Part shown: piece by piece, positions 9,790 to 21,628 of the stretch
Layout: every line of letters starts with the position of its first letter
Position numbering within the stretch: position 1 is the stretch's first letter
Source: Lineus longissimus
Taxonomy: Eukaryota > Nemertea > Pilidiophora > Heteronemertea > Lineidae
Assembly (NCBI RefSeq): GCF_910592395.1
Contig: NC_088311.1
Coordinates: forward strand, 1,120,501-1,180,500
Reading direction: 5' to 3'
DNA: 60,000 nt
The notes under the pieces: model-generated
Seen by the model: only the letters and a program-made list of their open reading frames with translations
The model's database searches: none
Told to the model about the DNA's origin: nothing
Translations under genes and position numbers: made by a program

Positions 9790-10357
9790 TTTAGCACACA
9801 GTGAAAGGTTGAAAACATCGTTATTGAGAGTATTGTAAACTATGTGCGGATTTGTAAAAAAACCTATTCATGGAGGTGTAGTTTGGTGGCCCACGATCTC
9901 GCAGAAACATGAGAAGTTAAACATTAAACATTCAGTTTCGTGGCATCTAGGAATGAGAATATAGATCTTTCTATAGGTTGCTAAAAGCAAATTTGAAAAG
10001 TTGAATGTTTTAAATGCGAAATTGGAACCCAGCAGAGTGATACTTAATGAGACGTGTTACTCTCTACTACCGAAACAATTTCACGTAAACTTTAATTATT
10101 CAAGTTACTGAAAACCTAGCAATGTACAAATTGAGTTATTTTGCGGATATCAGGTGTGGTGAATTAATCGTAAGCTAGCAAGGTGCGTTTCCTGTACGCT
10201 TTGTTGGAAAAGGATGTCTCGCAGCAGAATTATTAAGAGCTCTTTCGAGATAACACGAACGGGATTTGGCTAAATTAGTCAATTAGTTACGCTGACGGCG
10301 GAATGATTACAGCCGGTGTCTGTCATTTATTCTCGGGTTTAGTCGACTCTGGCCCCT

Positions 10358-10409
10358 GGATCTTGCCCAGTACCTTGCGAAGTAGACAAGGTACAGGGAC
10401 GGCAAGACC
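10358..10409. other. Imperfect hairpin, about 20-bp stem and 9-nt loop
   Basis: The arms GGATCTTGCCCAGTACCTTG and the complement of 10387-10409 pair, with GTACCTTG/CAAGGTAC flush at the loop (CGAAGTAGA) and CTTGCC/GGCAAG beyond a small bulge. It is short for an animal microRNA precursor but of the right general shape. Confidence 0.3.
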
Positions 10410-13400
10410 CGACCATATTGTTTTCACTGTATCCCCGCCTTTTTACTCTACAGCATTCCATGGTGTATCAATTTCCCTGAATCATTCCTACTTACGTTTC
10501 CAAATAGTCTAGACCTGTTTGCAGACACACACAAGGAGCTAAAACCAATAACCACATGGTATTGGAGGAGAGTCATGGTTACTTGTTGTGCGGGATGGAA
10601 TCTTATCAAACTCAAACAAACTTCAGTGTTTTGTCCTTTTTTGTGAGCTTGATGTCGGCTGATCTTGGTTCTTCATTTTGTTGGCTCCCAGAATGTTCCT
10701 CGAAGGTTATATTGGTCGCCGAGGGTTTTAACGCTCGGGGCCGCTGAATGCAGAGCCACCATGGTCCCTGCAGATTCTTAAAGAGGGAAATAGCCGCGAA
10801 ATTAAAATCGAATCGAGTTCAGTAAAGTCCCAAAGCGATTTTAATTAGAAATTTCATTGCTCATTGGTATCTCTAACCTTTTTCTTGTGCAAGAATGGAC
10901 CAATATTAGTACATAGTCACATTTGGTGATTATGGTTGATACTATTTTGGTTCCCTTGATGACAACGTGCAATGCCCTTAGCTCTTCACGTAATATCATT
11001 AACGATTGATATATACTGTCATTGATAGACATCAATTCAATCGAAACGATAATCAATATTATCGACATCTCAGATTCCTAGAAACGGACCGGCTGGCTTG
11101 GGTCCTGAGCATATCTATCCGTCCGTGCTTCCATTGTACTTCTTTAAACACTGTCACTGATCATGGTTGTCCGGTTACTATGCTAGATATTGATGTACAT
11201 GTACTCTTGACTTCGGGCAATTTGCGCCAGTGGTTCATGTTATTACCATTAGTTGGTCTATTGTCTTGGGTTACGTGGGCGAAAGGTGGACAATGCAGTA
11301 ATTCATCGCCATAAGCACACGTCGCTGTCCAAACAAATAGATGGCGGACTCCAAGATTTTACCCACGCTGTAACAGCATTTCGTGCCTGAGAGCAAAGTA
11401 AGCGTTGAGTGTTGTGAAACCAAAATCGTATCCATTCGCTTCGCCTCGCTCATTTTATATTGTAACAGTTGGTGATTTCAGACCCTTTACTCGATTCCAT
11501 CTTATGGGGAAGGCTGACTGCTGACTGCTCTTATTTCAGCCCACCCCATTATAGACAATACAATTTGCAATTTTTCACATGTGCCTTGTTACCGTGAACG
11601 ATCATAACAATCTGTATTCAGCTAACCACAGAACTCTATAACTAGATCAGTCTGACGTCAAATCATCGAAATGCATTCCAGTATGCATACAACATACCAA
11701 TGCATTACCAAAATGACACTCAAAACCGTCAAACTGGTAGCATTGGTACTGGAATGATATTATAAGAAAAGACATATTTTTGCGAAGTCATGCAAGTGCA
11801 GCAGATTAACACATGTATCAAAAACACATGACACCATGGGCTAAATATATCATATGAGCGTCATTTACGGATATTTCTGGTTTCAATCAAATCAGAAATT
11901 CGTTAAAAATGTTTGCTGGCGTCAAGAGCATTGCTTTATCATCTGACACCTACGACAAAAAAACCTGTTGCACTTCCAGCGTGTGCATCATGTACATTCA
12001 TTTCATAAGATTCGTGATGCTGTGTGCGACCTTTGGCAGTTTCGTGCATTTCTTACCATCTTACTGTCGTCATTGATAAAAAGCTTTATCTCATGTGATA
12101 CGGCAGGTAGATATATGTGATACCACAATGCGTGTAAATGCAAATTATGATTCTTTAATACCAGTAATGAAACAATGTGAAATGGTACAGCATCAAGTCA
12201 TAATAACATTATGATTTGGTCCCGTTGTTGACAAGTGCTGAGCTGCCCACACTATGCATGTATCTATTCGGAATATTTGTCAGCGTTTGGAGACTGATAA
12301 TGTTTACATAATTACTAGGTGGACATTTATGGCCTGTTTGGCATGTCATTAACAGAATAGAAAGTTGAAAACGCAAAGTTAGCGAAGCGGACATCTCCCC
12401 ACGGCCAGGTGGATTTTCAAACCTCGGCGTTATTTTCAACCAAACATCAGACTGCTGAGATCATGTTCTAAAATTCAAGACAATTGGACACCATTCACTC
12501 TTGCTACGGGGACCGCTGTGAAGACGCGGCTTTAGACGTCCCCAAGATCCTCAAGATTTCCAATGTTATCTGTCATCTATAGTCACCAGTAGTCTTTACA
12601 TCAGTATAATGAACACCGTTTCCGTCATCATGTTTTCTTAAGACGTAATTTGGTTGATATTTTGCTGCGCTTTCCGTGATCTGGCGACAAATAAAACATA
12701 TGATCTGTAACAAATGGCTGTCTTTTGGACAACCGCAGAGAGCCTATTTCCTACTGTCTTCATAATTTCCTTATCTCCATGTGATTGATATGCTTGCACT
12801 CTTTGATGATCTGTATCTAGATGGTTTTATGGCTTCACCAGCGAACATCATACCAAGGGTTGACTTCTATTATCATGTTGAAGTCGCAAGAGTTCACTTT
12901 TCGCAAAGTAACCTGGCCGTTTTATCAATAATTGACCAGCTATCGTGTCATGTCGAAATTGTCAACGGATGATGTTTTCACTTTTATTGGTGTTGTCAAT
13001 CGGCGGTAACAAGAAAGTCCATCGTTGAATAATCATCTGGCACCGCACAAATTGATAGGAAGATACTTCTTCATAAATGCGCAGCACTAACGACCAATTG
13101 TTGTCACTGCTATACCTGCAAATTGTAGTCGCTGCTTTGTGCTGCAAAACAAATATCTCGTGAAGTGAGTTTTTTTACATCGCTCACGAATAATGATTAC
13201 AAAGAATGTTACGTAGATCACTGCTTATACTTTTTGGAGATTTGTTGCGAAATCAGTACTGCAGATTATTGAAGCTGAAATACGAGCATCAATCTGGCAC
13301 CATCAGGCAGTGAATGCAAGCTTTATTTCGACTTTCTCTTTTTCTTATATCTTCATGGTCGAGAATGGCATCAAAAGGAAGAACTAACTATTCATGTATT

Positions 13401-16400
13401 TCATTAGATGTTTGATGGTCGAAAACCTCCAGCAAATAAATGAAGCTGTGGTCTCACATTTCTCATTTTCAACACCATGTATGCAGCGGAGAATTGCACA
13501 AAGAACCTATTCGCATTGAAAATGAATAGGAAAGAGCCACCATAGCCGTTATTGTGTACTAGGATGTCACCAGATTACTATCTTTGCTGATGGGAAGGAT
13601 CCAGTGATGGAAGTAGATGTTTTGTGCGATGCGTGGCTGGCATTTTAATACTGCACCGTATCAGCGCATTATGAAAACAGATTAGCACGCTGGTCATCTC
13701 ATCATGCGTGTCTTTTCTCGACAAAGGATAAGATTTAAGTGCGTTCATCCTTTTTTATAACCGCAACAGTCTCTTAGAAGCCCGCGATATTTGACGAAAA
13801 CATCAAATATGTAACAACGTGAATTGACAAGGAGATAAAAATTCAAGGCTATCCTCCTTTTTATTTCTGCAACTTCTACAAGATATTTGAACATTTACTA
13901 TAAAGCTTAATCTCGATAGCAGATATCACCATTAGTTCTGATCGCTCGAGGCAATCTTCAGAGGTGAGACTTTCTGGCCGTGTGTCATCGTTCTTTACTA
14001 TTATCTAAAACAGAACTTGAACAAGAAATATGATGAACAGTATCGTCTCATGGGTGTGATACCATTACGTTGAATTGCCCTCAGGCTAAAAGTGACATTA
14101 ATCCTTTCAAGCTGTTAAGGAGAGTTATGTCTATCAAGCGGCATTTGGTACCTTGACTTTAGAGATTGTCTGTCGCGCAGAAGTGAATCATTAGAAGGGG
14201 CAGACAACTATAAAAAAAGTCCAATAAGTACTCTTTGGCACAAAATATGTTCTACGAAATGCATTAGCTTTACTATTAAAAACGTAACTTGTAGCGTAAT
14301 TTCCTCGAACAAAATCTCGTCAGTTGATGCGGTTACTCCCATTAAATAACATCTCTTTGCTAGTCTTAACATAAAAGTGCAGTCACAACCTGACGCCTTA
14401 ATTGACCTACCTGGTTTCCCTCTTTCGACCTCGTGGCTCATCTTATGCTGAACTTTAGACAATGGAAACCATTAACATCACCCGAAACCAGAAAACATAC
14501 ACAAACGAAATTGTCACGTATTGTTCATGTTTGTTCTGATAGAGTAGTCAGGGCAAAGATTATTTTCGTGAAAGATGTCATTCGGATTGGTTTAATGTTT
14601 CATTCCAAATTTGATTGTCAATTTTTGCGTTAGTTGCACATCATTGTCATATGAATACTTAATGTTAATACGTCTAGACTTCAAATTGCGTTCGAGCGGA
14701 CTTGTATACTTCGGTCTTTATTTCATAATCTGACCGAAATCGAGACAAGAACGTAATGCACCTACCGCCTATCTGCTATCTACGCAGTACCGCGTTGTTG
14801 CAGCAAATCTGTCTAGTTAAACCAACTCAATACCCTTCTAGGGGCCACCGTGTTTGCAAAAGAACTTTTCCGCCAACAGAAGACACGGATAAAACTCATA
14901 TTAGTTTTCTGTTCCTACCATTGACAAATACTTGTTTTAGAAACTATCACGTTACATTGTACGCCAGTGGGTTGTAATGAGCGATTAAAAGAATATATCG
15001 ATATTACTGTGAAATTACAATGTTTCCTAACTACACAAACCAGCTTTGCCTCGCCTGTCTTCTGTCTTTGCTCCTGCAGCTACAGTTTGGGATACAAATG
15101 TGCGAATCCATGTTCAAGCCAATGAAAGTGCTGTTGTTTCAGTTACGCTGATAGTTTCTATGTGAGCGTTGTTTCAGTATCAACGAAAAATGCAAACAAA
15201 TGTCAACATTCACCAAAATTTGTATAATCATATCACCACAGGCTCATATCCAAAGTTTGTTTTGGTGACGGACAGAAAATGATAGTAAACCTAGCTCCAC
15301 CACTAAACGCCTTGAACCACCGGTATCGGGGCACGTTACTGCGGCCTCTTCTAGTCACTGCATCGCCTTACTTCGAGTTCGCTAACATAATTTGGCGTTT
15401 ATAACCACTGTAAGAGACAACTGTAGCAATAAGTGTCAATTCGGAATTGCTGTGATCATCATCCAACAATTGCGCATAAAACTATCACTCTAAACGTTGG
15501 TGGTAGCTCGTAGTGAGACGTGGATGGACCTGGCTCAAAGCTTTGAGTTGAGTAATGAAAGTGGTGATTGCGAATTCCACCGACCACCAACTGGCGTCGC
15601 CTAATCTAAGTCGTCACCGTGGCTAATGCTACTAATTAACAAGAAAGCTTAGCTGCAAGATAGGCATCGTGATGGTGTTGATGTGCTGGTTTGGCACGTA
15701 TCACGATTAGACACATTATTACCAACGATTGCTCTGGAGCGAGCGATGCATAAGAAGCGTGGTCTCTGACAGAACTAACATGTTTGGACCCAGGCAATGT
15801 TGATACGAAATGAGAGCAACCACCACTAAAACTACGGCATCTGACACAATGTTTGATGACTAATTTAAATTCAGCAATTACTTTGCTAAATACGATAGTA
15901 TAACCTGAATACCGTTTTGGTGACATTCCTCTTTTTGGACTATGTGTTAAGGGAACTTTCACAACACAGTTATTACATGTGCTAGCAATCTCAAAGTTAA
16001 AAATGCATTATATGCAAATATGCAACGGTCCGCTGTCAATTTATTGGAAGCCGAGTACCATTACAAACGTATTTTTGGACGAAAAAGAGAGATTGAAAAT
16101 GTAATTGCAAAGCGGTATGTGCACTCTTCATGAATTTTTTTAGGTAGCGGGCGACATCTTGACGCAGACATACATCTGTAATGTATTGATTATACTTGGT
16201 AATAGCAATGGTTGTCATCTACTTGTCAAAATGTTTGGCAGGCAATGCCCCAGACGTACTTGACCTTGGAAATGCTTCCCTGGAAGTATATGAAATGGGA
16301 GAAGGCTTTGATAGAGGTAAATCCCTGTTATGGCCATTAGCAAATACCGACTGGTATACGCATACTCCACATGAACTGATTATGCCAAAAACAACGTTGT

Positions 16401-19400
16401 TCGTCTATCGGCGAGGCAGAGTGGGTCCGGGAAGAGACGAACAGTGTTTTTCTTTGCGTCATGATAACTTCGACTTGCTCCCTTGTCAATCTTGCCTACC
16501 TTACCGTGTTCTCAAAAATTGGATTCCATTAAACATCAACTCTTGATTAGATACCGAAGGGCAATTTATGCGAAGACAGGTTGATATTGTTGCATTTTTT
16601 CCACGTTCTTCCTCAAATTAATTCCATCTCAAAGGATAGCTCTCTCCGAATTGTATGCACACAGGAATCAAAATCCTGCTTCCAACCTTAATGTTTTTAT
16701 CGGCTCAAATATTTATACCGTTCCAGAACGTTGTAATGGCACTCAATTCATTTTTAACAAAGTCTTTCCGTACAGATACAACCTGATACAGACAACGTTG
16801 ACGAATATCAACATTGAGATATCGGGTACTATATTGCTTATAGACGAGCTTATAATGTCCTACTTGCTTAGAACCAGCGGTATCTCACCAGACTTCGATA
16901 TTGTTACCGGCACTTGTTTCCAACATATATAGGCATTCCCAACAGCTCCTTTGACACTACAGATACATAGTCAGAGTGAAGAAAAAAAGATATCAATAGC
17001 GGTTTTTTCTCTGGCTAATTCTTCGCCACAGTGCGCATCAAGTTGGTCGATCTGGTCATCTTTGATTTCTTGCCTTTGTTATTGGGTCTGTTTCATGCTT
17101 CATCTCCTTTCCAAGATGGCATTAGGCGCTCTTAAAAGTCGACCCATTTCTCATCGTTGACAGAGACAAAGTGTGTCTGTGTACGAGTTTACAAAATCGG
17201 CTAAATCACTGCCGTACAAGCATGGGTATAAACTTAAAAACAATTGGAAGAGTAAGATACAGATGGAGAATATTGTTGGAGTACTTACTTTAGGAAGTCT
17301 TGTAAGTAGACTTATTCAAGTCTGAATGGCCTCAAAATGGAGACACCTGTTAAAAGACTAGAAGCAAGTACAAGTACGGTTCACGAATCCCAGCGAACTA
17401 ACTGGCAAATGTAATCACCCTGAAATTTCACCGTTGATTAAATCGTGGCAGGTACAATTTGTCAAAATTAAGAATCTGTCGAATAGATAGAACATTTGCT
17501 TCCTGTCTGGTAGTAATATGCCAGTTTTTGCTTTTCCTGAGTATATGGTCTCTGTTGGTATGTTTGGTTTAACACCTGTTCTTAGGCCTCCCTCCGGTGT
17601 TTTGAGAAATAAGGGGCCAGATATTGAGCTGAAATACGCCTATCGAATCATTATCCAATTGAGACACATTCGTAAACACTTTCTCATCCAAATCTAACTT
17701 GAGGCTATTGATTATTTAAGAAGCATTTACAAACATATATTGCCCTGCGGAAAGTCGGTTGTAGAAGTCGCAGTTAAACTCGTCCTGAAGGAATAAACCG
17801 ACTTTCATTCTATTGAAAAATGCAAAACGAATGCTCGGTTTATATTGGCGTTCAGCAGTTGGCTCTCAACCGTTTATTTGTTCACCTTTCTGAAGGATGT
17901 TTGTCTGATCCTACACATCCTCGAAAACAGTAGTAATAAACGTTATAGTACTCATGCTGATGATGACCGTGTAGAGTGACTTGTTTGCGTTGAGATAAGA
18001 CTTTCGCTAACTAACTGGTCCTCTAATGACCAATGATATTGACTCCAGATCTTCCATACTCTGACCCGGCTACCTGAAAACCTCTTTCAATGTGCCTTTG
18101 TACGTGTTGTGGGGATCTGATTGAGTAGAGGCGAAGCTATTTTCAAGTATCACGTCACGCACATTATTGAATGTCAGAAATGTGAGCAGCCCCTTCAATC
18201 AATAAGCCAGCATTCTCCTGAGTCAATGCCATTATTTCATTCCATACAACTGCAACGAATCTATAATTTTCATGGATTGCTGATCGAAGCCTTCCAAATC
18301 GTAAATGTTTTAAATCACGTCAAGGAGGCCACTTTCATAGATTCAAAGAATCAGTTACTATGGAATTTCTTTCTTTTAAAATCTTATCTCTGTCGATCAG
18401 ATGCGTTCACATCTAATTTTAGGGTGGAATTACCTGTATAAACAAAACTCGTTGGTGGTGAAATAAAGAACTGGTTTCGATGATTGAAACCACCATTGGG
18501 TACTGGTCCGGTCTCTACCACCGAGACAGGCTATCTGGGTACAGCCGGATACTATCTAAATACGTCCAGCGGAAAGGCTTAGTGATTTGATGTTCTGATG
18601 TGGTAAATGGATTAGGGAGAAAAAAATAATTCATCAACGAAAATTTGGCTGAAAATAGCATGAGATTTCATGAATCTATGTAAAGCTTCAAGAAAGGTTA
18701 ACCAAGGTAACCATGATATGGTGTATGACGTTATAGACACAAAACATTTTGACGAGAAAGGAGAGTTAGTCGTCTCAAGCTTAACGTTGTTTCTGTGTTG
18801 GTACTCTTAACATTCGTTGATGAGGCACAGGGATACGACTCTCTTCACACTGTAATTACTTCGATGGAAAGATGCAGGGCTTGTATTGGTTGTTTAGGTA
18901 TGGCGACTCTTACGTTTGGAGAAGGTGGAATTGCCTGGTCCTTTCTCAATGCGTTTTGATCGTTTCTAACTGCTTCCATACAGTAGACAGGACAGCAAAA
19001 GCAACCATGACCTTTCAATGGGGGAACACTGAGAAACGTACCCTCCTTGTTTTCAAGCGTTCCCTGAACAAATGAGGATAAATAGTCCGTCATGAAAGGA
19101 CTCAAAAATATTCCACCTGGCTTTGGTACCGGTTGATGATGGTGACAAATGAAAGTTAACTGACGGGCATATTTGCCCACCAGCGCGAAGCATGAAAGAG
19201 ATTATGGAGAATAAGCTTCATGCACCAATGAATTAAACAGCAACCATTGACGACATTTGAATCCATCTCTTCTAGAGAGTTGTAGTCGCTAATGATTCAC
19301 TGACCCAAATATTCTTTAGTATCTCGTCAAAGACGGTACTGTTCCTACGATTTCATACCAGATTGACATTTTTCCGGGATTTTTCCTAATCTTTATAAGG

Positions 19401-19513
19401 TAGCAGCATGTTATTCTCAGCCCGTTTTATTAATAACATCATGATTCATTGTAAACCATTTCAACATTTCCTCGATGACATACTTTCTGACTGCTCTTTA
19501 CATATCTTTTCAG

Positions 19514-19577
19514 AGCCAACCTTTGAAGATAACATCAATAGGAGTTGATTTTAACCAGGACCGACTGTATCCACAGG
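19514..19577 (+). other. Candidate 5' UTR exon of the receptor gene
   Basis: A 64-bp segment framed by a strong acceptor (CATATCTTTTCAG) and a strong donor (CCACAGG|GTAAGTG), 1 kb upstream of the exon that carries the start codon. No coding frame is needed here. It would splice to the acceptor at 20578-20579. Confidence 0.4.
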
Positions 19578-20579
19578 GTAAGTGTGAGGGGAAAGATGCT
19601 GCACTTACTGTACTCATTGTAGTACATTAAGGCATGAGCAAAAACGATAATAGGACAAAGAAATATAACTTTCTATACTTGTTTTTAACAAGGAGTTCCC
19701 CAATATTTCACTGTTAGAATTTCTTAGTGAGCGGAGCATTCCAGGATACTGGGAGTTTGGATAATTAGATACTTATTAATCGATTTTGACTCATAGTTCA
19801 AAAGTATGTGCGCCAACCTCTTTTTCGTATTATAAGATATTTCACGGGACCAAGCAGTTATTGTGAAACAGTTCTTGGATCATCAAATTAAACCTTGAAT
19901 TGAATTATATTGATATGGCGATCGCTAGGTGACATATCTTTGGACGAATCATCTTGTTTATGGAGTTTCATGTGATGAACTCTGAGAGGATTTATTCAAA
20001 TAAAGAAGTCCGGACTACAGAGAAAAGTCACAATGTCACTAGAACGAAGCTGGTATTACTCAACTAAAAGATGCGAGTGTAATTTATGAGGAAACAGGTT
20101 TGTGTTCAAGGCAAGCTATTTTCTAACATTACAAAGTGAAAAAAGTTGTTTAAGTAGAATTTCCTTTGTTTCGTTGGTAAATAAATGCCTGTTTTGGATC
20201 ATAAGAAAAAATCTTCTAAGGTTAAGTAGAGATCACTAAAAGATGGGCGATAATGGAGGAGAGCTGCCCTGGAGCATTTACCCTTAGTAGTTGGCGAGGT
20301 TGATTACCTTTGTGATAGTTGTCAAGTGGGGCTTCTGATGCCAGGCAACTTATAACAGGGAAACATGTTAACCCATCACCATTTCGTTCCATTCACACTT
20401 TCATCTTTTTCATTACTAGCCCACAGTTGGCTAATTTACAGTTGTTTTCCTAACCGAGCAATACTCAGAAATCAGTTTATTTTCCTTCACTCAACTATCC
20501 TTCCTCGTAGTTTCTTAGACGAATAATCTTTCCTCGTCATCTTCAAATGCGATTCGTAACGTTTTCTACCTTGTTTCAG

Positions 20580-20721
20580 CTTCAACTCATGATGTCTTCA
20601 GAGAAAGAAGATTGAGGACCGAGATGACCAATCTACGTTAACTTTCTATGTATATTTCGCTCAAGGAAACCAGCATCTAATTCAGTGAACGTATGTGTTG
20701 CATTTTGGGTACTTCTTAAAG
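20580..20721 (+). promoter_or_regulatory. 5' leader of the receptor mRNA with four upstream ORFs
   Basis: The leader begins after the acceptor TTGTTTCAG at 20571-20579. Four ATG-initiated micro-ORFs precede the main start: 20589-20615 (8 codons), 20624-20641 (5), 20648-20680 (10) and 20693-20719 (8). All stop before the receptor ATG at 20722, the last by only two bases. An in-frame TGA at 20686-20688 rules out a longer receptor N-terminus. This arrangement would be expected to reduce or condition receptor translation. Confidence 0.6.
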
Positions 20722-21628
20722 ATGGCTACCAGTGAGGGTTATGCTGTCACGTCACCGAATCCATATGAAACAGATATTGTGTTGCTCAATCCCACTGTCC
20801 TGAACCATGATACGAACGGAACGAATTCTTCAGTCTCGTCTCTCGATGACACGGGTCAGGTGGATCTAGTGGCCATCCTCGGGCCAAAAAGAGCAACTCT
20901 TTATAAAGTGATACCTATGACGATTATTTATGCGCTGATATTTCTGACGGGAACTGTGGGGAATATAATGACGTGTATTGTGATATCAAGAAACAAGTAT
21001 ATGCATACGACCACGAACTACTACCTATTTAACTTGGCAATGGCTGATCTTTTAGTGCTTTTCTTAGGTCTACCACAAGAAATTTACCAATTCTGGTCGG
21101 CCTATCCGTGGGTTTTTGGGGAAGTTTTCTGTATATTTCGGGTATTTGCTGCAGAGGCATCAACTTATGCCTCAATTTTAACCATAACAGCCTTCACTGT
21201 GGAGCGCTACATTGCCATTTGTCATCCCCTCAAAGCCCATACTGTCTCGACTCTAGGCCGCGCGGTGAAGGTGATAATTGTGATATGGATTGTTTCTGCT
21301 GTCTGTGCCACTCCCATGGCTATGCAGTTTGGGATATTGTACGCGACTGATTCGAATGGCACCAACATTCCCGAATCCAGTGTCTGTAACTTTAAAGGGG
21401 AATACGACTTGCCCCATGCATTCGAAGTGGCGACATTTTTATTCTTCTTCACGCCCATGACCATTATCACAGTTTTGTACATACTCATAGGAATAGCAGT
21501 GCGGAAGTCACAGTCAAAGATCAAGAGAGGTGACCATGAGTTGCCGGGACAGGGAGGAGACATGTCACGGTCAGAATGGAAGACACAGCAGCAAGCAAAG
21601 GCAAGGAAAGCTGTCTTAAAAATGCTTG
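20722..21628 (+). CDS. Gene B coding exon 1: N-terminus to the start of TM6
   Basis: Encodes residues 1-302 plus one base: the extracellular N-terminus, TM1-TM5, ICL3 and the basic KARKAVLKML that leads into TM6. Ends AAAATGCTTG|GTAAGTAA. Reading through the donor gives only Gly-Lys before a TAA at 21634-21636. Confidence 0.92.

Larger units (their letters stand above)
6639..19513. other. Intergenic region between divergent genes A and B
   Basis: About 13 kb separate the gene A start codon from the first candidate exon of the receptor gene. Only short ORFs without recognisable products occur. Visible items are a G15 run at 7889-7903, the SINE-like block near 9.1-9.3 kb, a G-rich stretch at 9771-9789 and an imperfect hairpin at 10358-10409. 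Regulatory DNA for either gene would be expected here, but none is proven. Confidence 0.6.

Noticed and set aside
20693-20721. Longer receptor N-terminus starting at 20695
   Set aside because: That start is GTG, not ATG; the first in-frame ATG after the TGA at 20686-20688 is at 20722 and has good context.
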